This document shows positions 1 through 13,400 of a DNA stretch of 64,000 nucleotides, one piece after another. Made by a program: the position numbers and the translations under genes. Source of the stretch: Sinohyriopsis cumingii (lineage: Eukaryota > Mollusca > Bivalvia > Unionida > Unionidae). Position 1 is the stretch's first letter, and each line of letters begins with the position of its first letter. The stretch lies in contig CM068829.1 of NCBI GenBank assembly GCA_028554795.2, positions 134,535,079 through 134,599,078 on the forward strand. The letters run 5' to 3'. The notes under the pieces were generated by a model. It was not told the DNA's origin, ran no database searches, and was given only the letters and a program-made list of their open reading frames with translations.

Positions 1-2064
1 GTGCCTATGGGGTCTCTCAGCCTTTTATTTGATAAATGGAAGCTTCTAGGAAAGATTCTCCCGTAGGAGCCTTTATTCGGAGAAATAAACTTGGTCTGTT
101 CGCCCTCCCTGCTGCTTTACCTTAGTTCTGATTAGATACCGGTGGTCACTTTGAAAACGGTCTGCGGTGTTATCACTGAGATATTACAATGTCGGGTTTC
201 CGGCCTCCAAGTCTAAGCAGATCGGCGACATCACTGCTAATTGCAAGCGACATATTTTCTCGCCCCACCGCAAGAATTGTTAAAAAAATTTCTCACGCAA
301 CATGACAAGAATGCACGTGTAAATTATGTAGCTCTTCGTTCTTTGAATTTTAGTTAGAGTCATAATTCTTTGAAGAACGATATTTTGAAATATATAACAC
401 ATGGCGGGAACAAACAAAATATATTATATTTAACAGACTGATCCCGACGAGAGTGCTGATACAGTTCAGGAGTTTCAAAAACAGGTGAACTGCAACAGGA
501 AAGAGGATTTAGATGCAAAACACATATTTATTACTATGTGTCTGACCTGAGGTAAACTCTGTGATATATGCTTAGAAGACGTAAATAAATCTGTATGAGG
601 CTATGCTGTGTTTGAGGGATGATGATTTGACATAACATGATGGGAGTACAAACTTACATCAAAATGTATTTTATTTAGCTGAAGGACAGTTAAACAGCTA
701 ACACATTTCAAGATTGACGACAACAGGATAAAGTACATAAATGTATATTACATCTTTAAACAGAGATATGCTCAGTGATCAAAGGATACAGTCAGATATA
801 AATGCATTAAAGAGTGTCCTTGTAAAAGCTAGGACATTACCCTAAATTTAAAAAAAAAAAATAAATTTAAATAGAGAAATCCAAGAAAACGATAAAGTGA
901 TTGAAAGTTTATGAATCTGTTTAGTACAAATATTACTAATGTTAATAACACGATAATTGCAAACATTAATACTTATCAGACTTAGAAAGAATGAGTTAAC
1001 ATAGATAACCAACAAGAACGAAGAACATAATAAGAAAGTAAATGTAAATGAAGAAATGATTAAAACGGCGTGTGATGTATACATTACAAATGTGAATGAC
1101 TATGTCAAAATGACAAACGATAAGTTTCAAGAGGTTTAATACAAGTACCATGTTGTGATCCATACAGACATAACCGAAAATGATAAGTGAAACTAATATT
1201 TTTCGTGGGTTAAATATTAATATTCACGAACTAGAGAAACTCATAAAATGTGCGATACACGAACGAAATGCATTGAAGCAAACGTTTCCAAGAATAAAAT
1301 GCAGTTAAAACACAAACGTAATATACAAAACTTGCATTAAAGAGGTGACATTCATGCATTTAAAATAGTCATGACCGAAAAGCAAAATACTTAACTAGAT
1401 ACAAATAATATTGCATTGTATCATACAATTAGAACACTCGAAGAGATACTCGATAAATACAAAAAGAAGTTTGATGAGAAAAATAATCTAATACATGGAT
1501 GTACAGTGCTTTATTAATTTTATGTACGAAGAATGCCCATTCCTAATAATGCTATGATTACATATTTCAATGACACTAGCAAACTACATTTACCTACTGT
1601 TACAATACCAATAAACAAAGGACTTGAATATTTTTAAACATTTGTAAAGTATGAAATACATGGGAGACATTAAGTGATAGTTAGGCATTTAAGCATGTTC
1701 CATCAACGTTACCTGAACATAGATGCAGAACTAAATTATACGATTTAGACCACACATGTATTAGAATACAGAGAAGACATACAATTATAATGAAGTTTTG
1801 TTCGTAAGAATATTTGGCTGCAGATTATTTACCTATTGATTTTAATCTATTAAACGTGTAATAGTCCCTATACATTTGTTATGCAATCTTGAATGCTAGA
1901 AATACTTCAAAGATGCGGAATCTTCTGTTTTTAACTTAGTTAATTCCCGAGGCGTACTAGGGGTTCTTATACATCTGGTTGTATGAACACTGGTGGGAAA
2001 ATAATACATTCAAAGGAAGCGAGGAACCAATCAGATAAAGTAGACTAAAGCTTTAACCCTGAAT
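1..2064. other. No intact gene; degraded coding-like, A-rich sequence
   Basis: I find no intact gene here. Between about 430 and 1800 the plus strand has short frame-broken stretches with protein-like composition. The clearest is 1410-1499, which reads IALYHTIRTLEEILDKYKKK and continues with charged residues, a pattern typical of a coiled coil. Stops and frame changes interrupt every frame, and I cannot name a family. It may be an old pseudogene or transposon remnant, or chance in A-rich DNA. The first 350 bases are richer in GC and CpG but hold no recognisable domain. Confidence 0.25.
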
Positions 2065-2100
2065 GGTGTGTGTGTGTGTTTGTGTGTCTGTATGTGTGTT
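2065..2100. repeat. (TG)n microsatellite, imperfect
   Basis: Interrupted TG dinucleotide run containing TTTG and TCTG/TATG interruptions. It is simple sequence only. Confidence 0.8.
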
Positions 2101-2676
2101 GGGACGGGACGAGCGAAATCTAAAGATGAGGCGCGAAAAGTGAGAATGTGTAGGAGAACCTCATGGAATTTTGACATTGCACTGTATAATTCAACGACAA
2201 AAAGATATATTAGCGTAAGAGTGTGACCACCAGGTTTTAGGTACAAGGAGTGGATCGAAGTGCACTCATAACTAAAGCCATTCCATATAGAACTTGACAT
2301 TATATTGACTCATTAAAGAATTGGACTTGAGATGTTCGAAAAGTAAGATGATATCGCGGTTGAATTTCATAGTTAACTGGCTTACGTAGATTATATTGCA
2401 AGCAGTTGCCTATAATTAAGTTTGCACTGAGAATGATGCATATGTTCAATTAATTACAATGTAAATGGCTCAGACTTGCATTCGTACGAACCTAGATTTT
2501 GAGCTAGGTATGTCTTCTGTAATTCCTTTGGCACAATCGTTATGAATAATTACTCTATTCATTAAGTAGTAGATCACTGCATAAGCTCTAACTGAGTTAG
2601 ACAAGTCATCATTAATTCTTATGATGGTGCTGTTGTTGTTATAGGGTTTAACGTCATTTTGCAGCACAGAATAGGC

Positions 2677-2677
<1 letters not shown>

Positions 2678-2729
<52 letters not shown>

Positions 2730-3300
2730 CTTTGTATAGCGCCTAATCTTTAGAAGCTCTAAGTGCTTTACAACTTTAAAACAACACAAATAAGATAAGA
2801 AACATAATAATATTGTTACAAAAACGAACAACATTAAACTAGACAAACATTCAAAAAATAAAATAAAAAACATGCTGAGAATATTTCAGGTAGGAAACAT
2901 TATTAGGTCTTTAAGTTTGTTTTTGCTGTCGAAATAAGTGAGTTTTGCGAGCCCTCTTGAACGTGATCACTGTGTTTTTGTGTCTAAGTTCGGTGGGCAA
3001 TTCATTCCACGTTGCTGGGCCCTGGTATGCAAAAGAATGCTGTCCATATGACTTTGTTTTCATACTTGGAATAATGAGTATACGATTGTCAGAAAGGGAG
3101 CGTAAGTATCTTGCTGGGGCGTACACATGGATGAGGTCAGATAGGTATGTTGGACTAGAGTCCGACAGTGAAACGTAGCACAGAGAACAAATTTTGTGTT
3201 TGATTCTGGATCGAATGGATAGCCAGTGTAGAGTAAAGAGCAGCGGGGAGGTGTGCTCTGATTCGTGGTACTCTAAGTATGATCCGAGCAGTTGTGTTAT
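2678..3300 (-). mobile_element. CR1-like LINE, 3' end only (copy A)
   Basis: This is a 5'-truncated non-LTR retrotransposon on the minus strand. The (ATA)n run at 2678-2727 is its trinucleotide 3' tail. The adjoining 3' region and the C-terminal reading frame at 3126-2911 closely match copy B at 9.6-10.1 kb: both encode a tail with QHSFAYQGPATWNELP-type residues followed by a basic FKRA..THLFR segment. The shared sequence stops abruptly near 3300, where copy B continues into reverse transcriptase, as expected from 5' truncation during target-primed reverse transcription. The fragment lies just downstream of the HSPA12-like gene and in the same orientation. Family assignment rests on the tail protein and on copy B. 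The element cannot be functional. Confidence 0.8.
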
Positions 3301-3853
3301 ACATGGCGGCCAGTATAAATAATGGAGGAGAAACCCATGAAATCCCCGGAAAGAACTACCGACCCACGCGGAAATTATTATGACGCAAGCAGGATGAATA
3401 ACTACTTCATTAACTATGGCGTAGATTACTGAACATTTATAGGGTGTGTTACTATATTCTTAGAAGTAGTAGTTACTCTTACGTAATGGGGTAAAACTGT
3501 TTAAGTTATGTAATGGACTTTATAAAACTGGTCGACCATTAATCTGACGAAATATATGTGAGAGAAGTGTGTCGATTACCTGGCTGCAAATAATTATGTA
3601 TCTTTTCTTCATCCTACAAGAAGCTTTCAATGTGCCAGCTCAGGAACGGCTCAAGGGTAGAAGGGAAAAGGACAGATGGAAGGGAGTGAAATAAAGTGAA
3701 CGTGAAAGGAATGAATTGAGGTGGAAAGGTGGATAGAGGGAGAAGAAGGCTAGAAGTGGAAAGGAGAAGCAAATGCATACAAATTCTCATGTTCGCTTAG
3801 TGGTGTTGTGATTTTCATTGTACAATCAAACACTGATGTTACCTCTTTATGTG
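3301..3853. other. Downstream flank of the HSPA12-like gene, no gene
   Basis: I find no coding signal. A purine-rich AGG/GAAGG-type stretch lies at about 3650-3770. I could not identify a convincing polyadenylation signal for the minus-strand gene that ends at 3854. Confidence 0.5.
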
Positions 3854-4479
3854 TTATGGCAAAAGGTTATGGCCAAGAATTACGGCCCCTTTTATGACAA
3901 CTGATTGAGGTTCATGCGGTATAATGACCTTGACGTTGGGGAAGCTGGATTGAATTGAGTCTTTCAACATCGTGAACCCAGAAAACTCGCCCACCATTAT
4001 AATGCTGGATAAGCCGCTAACAACCGAGACATCCATCGTATCCTTTACAATTGATACTATACTTTGAATAGCATCAGAGAAGAAACTTGTCATTACTTTG
4101 CTATTTGTACCAAGCTTGTATCCTGTCAAGGACACTTGGTGAGCATATCTTGTTTGCATAATGGCGCTGTGGAAATCTTCACCAGATTCTTCCTCAAAGA
4201 TGTCTTTCAACGATGGCGGCATGCTAAAATAAAATGTCCTATCTCTAAATGCAGAAACTTGTCTCTTCTTTGTCTCAAATTCTCTGAGCATGTACCGATA
4301 CTCATCTACATATTCTCGCTGGAAGCGCTGGAAGATTGGATATCCAGCCAGGGTAATCCAAAATTGCTTATAGGCTTCGTCTACTAGATTTTCTCCCCAT
4401 GTTTCATCACAAACATTGTAAAGTTCTTTCAGTCTTCCACCGCCTACCACCTCGTAGACAGTAATATCTACTGTTTCAC
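3854..4479 (-). CDS. HSPA12: HSPA12-like gene, last exon
   Basis: The acceptor is TCTTCCACAG at 4489-4480 on the minus strand, and the first two bases complete a glycine codon. The exon encodes GETVDITVYEV, then GGGRLKELYN, a W-G-x-N-LVDEAY segment (normally W-G-G-T), a charged helical part, and near the end SSIIMVGEFSGFTMLKDS, an NVKVIIPHEP strand and IKGAVILGHNLLP before TAA at 3856-3854. The segment order matches the second half of the ATPase domain. The invariant glycine of the adenosine loop is glutamate (VGEF). The usual C-terminal extension after the GH motif is missing and no GT donor precedes the stop, so the gene is truncated or shortened here. Confidence 0.85.
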
Positions 4480-7400
4480 CTGTGGAAGATGTAATAAGAA
4501 TTGTCACTGCAATACCTTCATTACTTATGTGCTCATTAAAATGAAGCATAATTGTTAACTTATTTTATCATATATTTACTGCAGGAAAGACTTCAGAATG
4601 CATTGAAAGTTTGACAAATACAATCGTCTTCAAACTCTACAAACTATAAGAAACCAGAATCTACATTAGACTTATTCTAGTTCAATAGCTCATACATTAG
4701 TGTAAAAGGAAACTATACTAATAACGCATGTGCCAGTTTTTGAAAGACATCTACGATGGTATATTTAACAATTATAATTGGTGATATTGGACTGGTTAAC
4801 TGTGTTTCTGTTTTTGTAGTTAGACAACATGGTGCATTAGTAAATGCGAAGGAGTTCTTGCTAGGACTCTACATTTATACCTACTTTGATATGTGAGAGA
4901 GGTTTGGATACATATGTCTGCCTGTATGATTGCAAGTTTATATGTATGTATGTTTTAAGTATATTTAATGTATATTGTGTAACTAACTTTTGTTATAATT
5001 GTGAGGTTTGTGGAGTTTTGCCTACCTAAAATAACCTTTTTCAGAAAATACCATTGTGACGCAGGTGACATGGACGAGTATTCTTTCCTTTTTAAAGATC
5101 ATTTATAACTGTATTTCGGCATAATTTTAGATGAGCTATTTATTAAAATAATTCAGTGACATTACAAAGCGCTCATTGACATTTTTTTGACTAAATGTTA
5201 TACCGGGATTATCGATAACATATTCAGAGACATGTTTAAATACATCATTGTGGTACATCAGGCCATTGAAAACGGTTAATTCGAAACATTCTATTATTTT
5301 GGACTTGTGATATGACATTTAGAATTACTTGCAATTTAATTAATAAAACTGTAATTTAAATGTTTACTTTATATTCTAAGGAAGCAAATTCGTAAAATAA
5401 TTGATATACATGTACTATACTAAGAAAATATCCTACCAAATTGCATTAGATTTGGCTCAGCCATTTTATATCAGAATTCAAAATAGCTTGTCCATACGAT
5501 AGAAAAGGACGCAATATGTCATTTGTGAAACCACTTGGAACTTAATATATATCTAGCATGTCCAAAAATTATTTTTAACACGTTTGTTCAAAATTAGTTT
5601 AGCTATTCTGGTGAAAATACTAAAACTATATTTTACAAATGTTTGCCATAAATGATGCAACGTTGTTATAGGAAATAGACCATAAACCTTAATGATAAAA
5701 CATTCATTAGGAAATATTCCTGCCAAATTCAATTTAATTTGGATGAGCCGTTCTTATAAGGCTTACACCCAGTTACTGTACGTTTGCTATGGGAATCACA
5801 CCTTGCAACAGTTTAATAGACCACATTCTATGAATATTTCTATTACGTTTGATCAGATCATCACGCAGCCATTTTACGACATTCGTCGAAATTAGGTTTT
5901 CCCAATGTTTACATAGGAATGGACACTGTTTATAGGATAGCCAGGCAAAAAGCTAATTTTGACACAGCATGTTACATACAACTTTCCTAATAAGCTTGTT
6001 CGAATTTAGCTTAGCTATTCTAATTAGCTGAAACAGGCCTTACATATTGTAAACAGAAGCGACGCCGTCTTTGGGGATCCACACTGGATGTAATTGTGAT
6101 ACACCATGTTGTAAGAAACATTGCCAACAAGTATGATTAGATTTAGCTGAGCAGAGTAGTATGAATGTAAAAGGTTCCGAAAAGACAGGTGATTTGTGGT
6201 TTGTTGATGAAAATAGCTTCATTTTAATTAGAGAAAATGATCTCTGGTTTCTATTGATGGTGGATGCAAATAGTTTCCGGTAACCTACCGACTACTGGCA
6301 AGAGAGAAAAGTTAGACAGAATCCAGACCCATCCCCTCCCGTCAACTCTGAAGATGACGTGAATGAGTCTTGTACGCTCTACTCGATGCGTGCAGGATGT
6401 GCTATGTTTCGTGATCAAGCCTCAGTCATAAACGACATCCTTACGCTTTACGACATCATATGTGAGGTATTGCATGTTTTCTCCCATGTCTAGACCATCA
6501 GGACTGCGATAATGTCAAGAGACATTTAAAGTATTCCGTTTCCATGTACCTCGTACAGAGCTTCCGGATGAGGTAGGTGACCCCAATTAGGTCGTATTCT
6601 GATGGTTATTTCGCTGTTTTCTACTTAACAAAATTGTCCGCGTGTCACGCCTAAGGATTTTGTTATAGTGTTTTGATCACCGTCTCTATAGCTTCATCCA
6701 GTATTTCGGGATTGTGCTAAATGGCGTCTGTGATGAAGACTTAAATATCGTCGCACATTTTGATATATAAGAGAATGATCATTAAAATAAAGTATAATGG
6801 ATTTGCATCAGCAGCTCAAAGATTTTATTGCACTGTACCTCGATATACAAACGTCAGTTTACTGGTTTAATGTAACGGTCATGGGATGTTGTTATTTTGG
6901 CGACATAGACTCTGTCATAACTAAAAATGTATCGTCGTCAGTGTTATCAACGCTTCTTCCTGCAGCGAAAACCCCAGACCGAATGTATCACTACTCGCTA
7001 TTCCAAAACAGGTTGAATTGTACTGAAATTCGGTTTCTGGTGCGGATAACTGATAGTCCAAAATTTGAAAAGCGACATCTTTTCGACATTAATTTATTTG
7101 GGTTTCAAGCTGTCCACGTTAGGAAACAAGGTGTCCAAGATCTGTTTACTGTACGTTGTGGTCAATACTACTAGATCACGAATATTTCCATAATTATGAA
7201 CGGGCAGGATTGGAAAAAAAAATGTGCGATGCTTTTCTGCAAAAGTTTTCACATCGGAGGATAAACTTCAGATTCATGGTCTCGATTGCGAAAATGTGAT
7301 GGTGTTAAAGCAGCCTGAAGACAAAAGAAAGAATACAATCACATTCACGAATTTTCATTGCACAGCTAAAATTCCTTTTGATTTGTACGCCGGTTTTCAG

Positions 7401-10400
7401 GCGCTCATCGTACCAGTAGGGAATGACGTCGGCAAAAACGCTGTTACATATTAGGAGCACGTTCAGTGTAGTTTGGCTTAAACGTTCGTGAGAATCAACA
7501 AAAATTACCGTCCAGATGTCACGTTTTACCTAAGGTCAAATTATACGGAAAAATTCGTGCAAGACTTGCTGAGTATGGCGGATAAAATAGACCGTATTTT
7601 GTAGGCGCTCGATATATTGACCTCCCAGGATAAAATTAATTTCGATCCCCCTATCCATTAAACCTTTGCAAAGGAGCTATCGGCAACGATCAGGTAAAAT
7701 ATCATTCTTACTACACGGAAAAATACAGAAAATCCGCACACGACGAGTTCGTGCCAGATTTCAAACCCCGTATTTTATCCCAAAATATACGCAGCACAAG
7801 ATACAGTGCGTTCCTAACAACATGGAACAATTCATGTCGTTCTAGATAGGCAAACTGAGATTCATCGATAGTTTTCAGTTTATGGACAGTCTAGTGGGAC
7901 GATAAAGATTGCAGAATTTATCCCTAGAAGTACATGAACGCTTGAGGCAAAGTTTAGGTGACGTCGCTACCACCACACAAGGAGGCGTTTGACAGCTTCT
8001 CGCCATTTCGCACATCAGCGAGGAGGATTATGTACATGCGCAATGACTGTGGAAAGTCTTTGGTATACGTCACCTAGGAGATAATCTCGAATTGTAAATG
8101 TCGAAGGACGGGTTACTGCTCGCGAACGTTTAAGAGAATTTGTGGAAGTGTATAATAATTACTAAAAATTAGATCCCTGTTGATACTACTCGGTGTAGGG
8201 ATTGTCGTGGGATTCCGTGTTGAAGATCAAGGGAGTCAAATTAGATTACATATATCGACATTTTTAAATTTGCCGAAAAATGAATGCAAGAAGAATCAGC
8301 GTCATCCCCCTCAGACAATCGGTTGCCGGCAACAAATACATACCCGATTGCGATCTGGAAAAAGGGTCAAAATGTATCATTTAACTTGATAAGCTTAACT
8401 TATATGGTGGGCTATATCTCAGCAAATGCCGTTGGGAAAGTTTGCTTTGCTGAATCCCGAAACGTTCACCGAGTACATGCTCAACAGCGAAGACACCACC
8501 GGATATTTACTCGAGGGTGACCTGTATTATCCATCAGAGATTCACGAGGCGCGTGGCGATTATCCGTTAGCTCCAACAACTTTAATGGTGACCGAAGCCA
8601 TACACAGTCGTCTCACGCTCTCCATCAAAAAACTATATTCGAGTGCACAGGAGCGAACGTGCCTACACGTGTGCCTAATCTTACGAGAGAAAAAAAGCAG
8701 ATACGGGCTTCATTACAACGATCCCACCATTGTCAACGTGAACATTTTAACAAAAATATAGCATCCATTCACAGGAAATAAAGAGCAAAACAACGTCGTC
8801 ATGAGCAAGCACATCTACTGCAGACTGATCGTGCTGGAGCGTCCAAGCTGCTCATGCATGATTTATATTACGGGTACATAAATTGGCTCTACGGTCCAGA
8901 TGCAAAATTGCTGTTTGGAGACAGGGACAGCTTATGTTACGAATTCTAAACCGATGATATTTATCAGATGTTTGAAGACATGCACCTATTTTACCTTTCA
9001 GATTATGCTAAGTCCAGTCCGTTTTACAACGAGACTAACAAGGTCATCGGAAGGTTTATGGACGAGACGAACATGGTACCAATAGCTGAAATCGTCTTAC
9101 TACGCAGAACAATGTGCTCTATCAAATTAGCATGCGGCGAAGTAAACTATCTGCTAAAGGCGTAAAGAAAGGTGACGTTTAAAAAAAAATTCCTTCACGA
9201 AAATTACCTGTGGATCGTTTCACAATCAAAGGCGTAACTTACGCACAAAGTAGGAAGTTAATAAACGCTGTCACGTACGCAAAGTGAGCGTTTCTCGAAT
9301 GTGTACGCAAATCCGATACATTGTTGCAACTTGCACATCTGCTGCAACGTTTAATCCTGTGACAGTTTAGGGATAAATGAAAAAATTATCGACGTTAGTG
9401 ATGTAAAGTATCGAAAATAATGACAGTTTATTAGACGACAAAACAATCTTATCTGACAACCATAATGACGAAGGTAGATTCAAGGTCTAGTAAATAGTGT
9501 GAGGGGAAAACTGAGTGCCTTACAGACAAAATTATGACAAACTATGAGAAGCTTTATTCTAGCCGCATTACTACAATAACAGAGAAAACTACATATTAAT
9601 AATAATTATAATAACAATGATAATAATAAGGAGGACTTTGTATAGCGCCTAATCTTTAGTAGCTCTTAGCGCTTTAGAACATTAGACAACACCTATAAAA
9701 TAAGAAACATAATAATATTATTACAAAAACAAGCAATATGAAATTAGAAAAACATTAAAAAATAAAAAAAAAAACATGCTGAGAATATTTCAGGTAGGGT
9801 AGGAAGCATTATTAGGTCTTTACGTTTGTTCTTGCAGTCGAAATAAGTGAATTTTGAGAGCCCTCTTGAATGTCATCACTGTGTCTTTGTGTCTAAGTTT
9901 TGTTGGCAATTCATTCCCCGCTGCTGGGCCCTGACATGTAAAAGAATGCTGTCTATATGACTTTGTTTTCAAAGTGGGAATAATGGGTATACGTTTGTCA
10001 GAAGAGGAGCGTAAGTATTCTCCTGGTGTGTACACATGGGTGAGGTCAGATAGGTACGTTGGACACCGACAGTGAAATGTAGCACAGAGAACAAATTTTG
10101 TGTTAGATTCTGGATCGAATTGATAGCCAGTGTAGGGAGCAAAGCAGCGGGGAGGTGTGCTCTGATTGTGGTACTCTAAGCATGATCTGGGCAGCTGTGT
10201 TTTGAACTTTATGACGTTTCTGGAGTAGATATTGAGATGAACCAGACATAATAGTGTTACAATAGTCCAGTCTTGAAAGTACTAATGAACACACAAGTGT
10301 TTTAGTGGCATCAACTGAAATATATTTGCGAACTGAGCTGATACGTCTCAGCTCAAGATATGCAGCTTTGGATATGTTCGTGACATGTTGGTGCAATGTG

Positions 10401-13400
10401 AGAGTACTGTCCAGAGTAACACCTGGGTTTAGTACTGATTGTGTGAATTTAATGTTGGCGTTGCTGATATTTATTGTTTGAGGTAAAGGATGTGAATGAG
10501 AAAGTCTTTGTGTTGTGATCAGAATGGCCTCAGTTGTATCATCATTCATCTGCAGCTTGTTACAAGTCATCCATGGTTTCACATCAGAAATGCACCTCTC
10601 TACATCTTGTATGGTAGCATCAACTTCAGTTGGGTGGCCAGATTTGTATATCTGGGTGTCATTAGCATAAAAGTGGTGAGACACTGAATGATGATCAATG
10701 ACACTTGAGAGCGACTGAGTGTACAGAATGAAGAGAACAGGTCCAAGAACAGACCCCTGTGGAACACTACAACATAGATCACCTTGGTTGGATTGTATTC
10801 CATTTGCAGATACAATTTGTGTCCTGTTGTCCAAGTAGGAATTGAACCACGGTAAGGCTGTATCATGAATGCCAGATACATGCTGGAGACGGTGAAGTAA
10901 TATATCATGGTCAATTGTGTCTATAGGGTCAAATGCTGCAGACAAATCAAGGAGGGTGAGGACTATAATCTTTCCGCTATCCAACGCAGAGAGATTGTCA
11001 TTAACTAATTTTACAAGAGTAGTTTCAGTAATGTGGTACAGGCGATATGCAAAATGTACATTGCTAAAAAGACTGCCTGAATTTAGATGGGATACAATCT
11101 AAGATAGAACAACCTTTTCTAAGATTTTTATATGAATGGGAGATTCGAAACTGGGCGGTAGTTCTTTAAATCGTTCTCGTCTAGTATTGGTTTCTTCAGC
11201 AGAGGCTTTACAATGACAGTTTTGAAAAATGATGGGAATTCCCCGGATGAGAGAGAGGTATTGATAACATCAGTTAGTGAAGGCAATACTGGATCTAGTC
11301 ACTCAAGCACCGTAATGTTTGAATTGGATCAAGTTCACATGACTTTGGTGCACTCATCATCACGATTGTACGTACTAAATCCATAGAGACAGGTTCAAAT
11401 GCTGCTAATGGTTGCCGCTCAAATTATGTATCCCATCTTTATGGTGACGACGAGTCAATTACAATTGTGGTGTCAAGTTTTTCCCTAATGGTTTGCACTT
11501 TATCACGGAGGAAATTTTCTAATTTGACAAAGAGCTCTTTGCAGCTGGAACTTTCCATGATCTTAGTAGTGTAGTGGGCTGATTTCGCTGCATCGACTAT
11601 ATTTGTGACATTCTTCTTAGCGACTTCATATATTTTCTTATGAATAGTGAATCTAGTGGAAAGCCAAAGAATCTCAGCTTTACGGCGGTCTCTTTTAGCA
11701 GTGCGAAGCTGGTCACTAACACTGCTAACATACCAAATATACACAAATATAAAGGTGTTCGTAGCAACTGAAAAATGACAGAAATATACTAAGCAAAACG
11801 CTAAAGTGAATGCATTTATACCAATATCAAATATAAACATAATATTGGTGCCATGACTTAGATTAATAATAAAAAATACTTAGATAAGACGCCCATTAAT
11901 ATAAGACACCCTGGGTGCGGGGTAAGTAAAATTGTGTATAAGACGCGTCTTATATACGCGAAAATACGGTAATCTTGAATTAGAACTCTGGCGCAAATAG
12001 GAAGACTCAAAGAGTTGACACATGAGCTGGAACACTACACATGGCACATTCTGGGACTCTGTGAAGTTAGATGGAAATCCCTAGGAGAACACCAAACCGA
12101 AGATGGGCATATATTATACTATAGTGGAGAGTGTGACAAGTCCATAAATGGAGTAGGCTTCCTTGTAAACAAAGCCATCAAGGGATCTGTGCTTGAATAC
12201 TGCCCCATATCTAGCAGAATCATTTCCATTCGATTGAAAGCATCTCCCTTTAACATCACAATTTTCCAAGTCTATGCTCCAACTACCGATCATGATGATG
12301 AAGAAATAGAGGAGTTTTACAACAAACTACAGGGTATTCTAAACATGGTCAATAGAAAGATATCCTCATTGTCCAAGGAGACTGGAATGCCAAAGTTGGC
12401 AAAGATGCTCTAAAAGACTTGGGAGTACATTGTGGACCTTCTTGCATTGAGCTTACCAATGAAAGAGGGAAACCGCTGCTCGAGTTCGCAAGCTACAACA
12501 ACTTGGTACTAGCCAACACCCTGGGACAACATAAAGCTTCACGATGCTGGACATGGCGCTCACCAAATGGAACCCATCACAACCAGATCGACTACATACT
12601 GGTTCAAAACAGTTACCGAACTGGCATCAATAGAGCAAAAACAAGGACATTCCCAGGTGCTGATGTTGGGAGTGATCACGACCTCGTGATTATGAACTTC
12701 CGAGTGAGGCTGAAGAAAATTAACAAGCCAAAGAACATCAGGCTCAAATTTAACATTGAACAACTGAAGGATCCTAACATCTGCAAGTCATTCCAAGCCA
12801 CAATTGGAGGAAAATTTGCTCCACTCCTTGTGATGGATGTTGATGTCAATGAGATGACAGACACCTTCAACACAGTCATGACAGCAACTGCCAAGGACAT
12901 CATTGGCATCCATCGACCGACGAAAAAACCCTGGGTTACAGAAGAGATTCTGAAGTTGTGTGATGCCCGAAGAGAATTAAAAAGCACCAGACACGCAACA
13001 GGGGCATTGAAGTACCGAGAAATAAACAAGAATATCAGAAAAAACTTGAGCAAAGCAAAAGAAAATTGGATTGGACAAAAGTGCACAGAAATGGAGAACA
13101 GTCTGATAAAGAATAACAGCAAAAAGGCATTCCAAATTGTGAAAGACCGCACCAGACAGAAACAACCAAGAGTGAGTACCATTCAAGACAAAAATGGAAA
13201 ATGCCTCACAGAAGCGAGTGACATTGCAAAAAGATGGACTGAGTATTGCAAAGAACTCTACAACCATCAGTCCACAGGAGACCCAGAGGTGCTTGAAGTT
13301 CCAAACTCCACAAATGATGATGACTTCCCCATTCTCAAAGAAGATTTGGAGTCAGCAATAAGAGCACTGAAGAATGGGAAGGCAGCTGGAGTAGACAACA

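Noticed and set aside
4064-4387. Plus-strand frame of 107 codons
   Set aside because: Antisense shadow of the HSPA12-like last exon; no family match.
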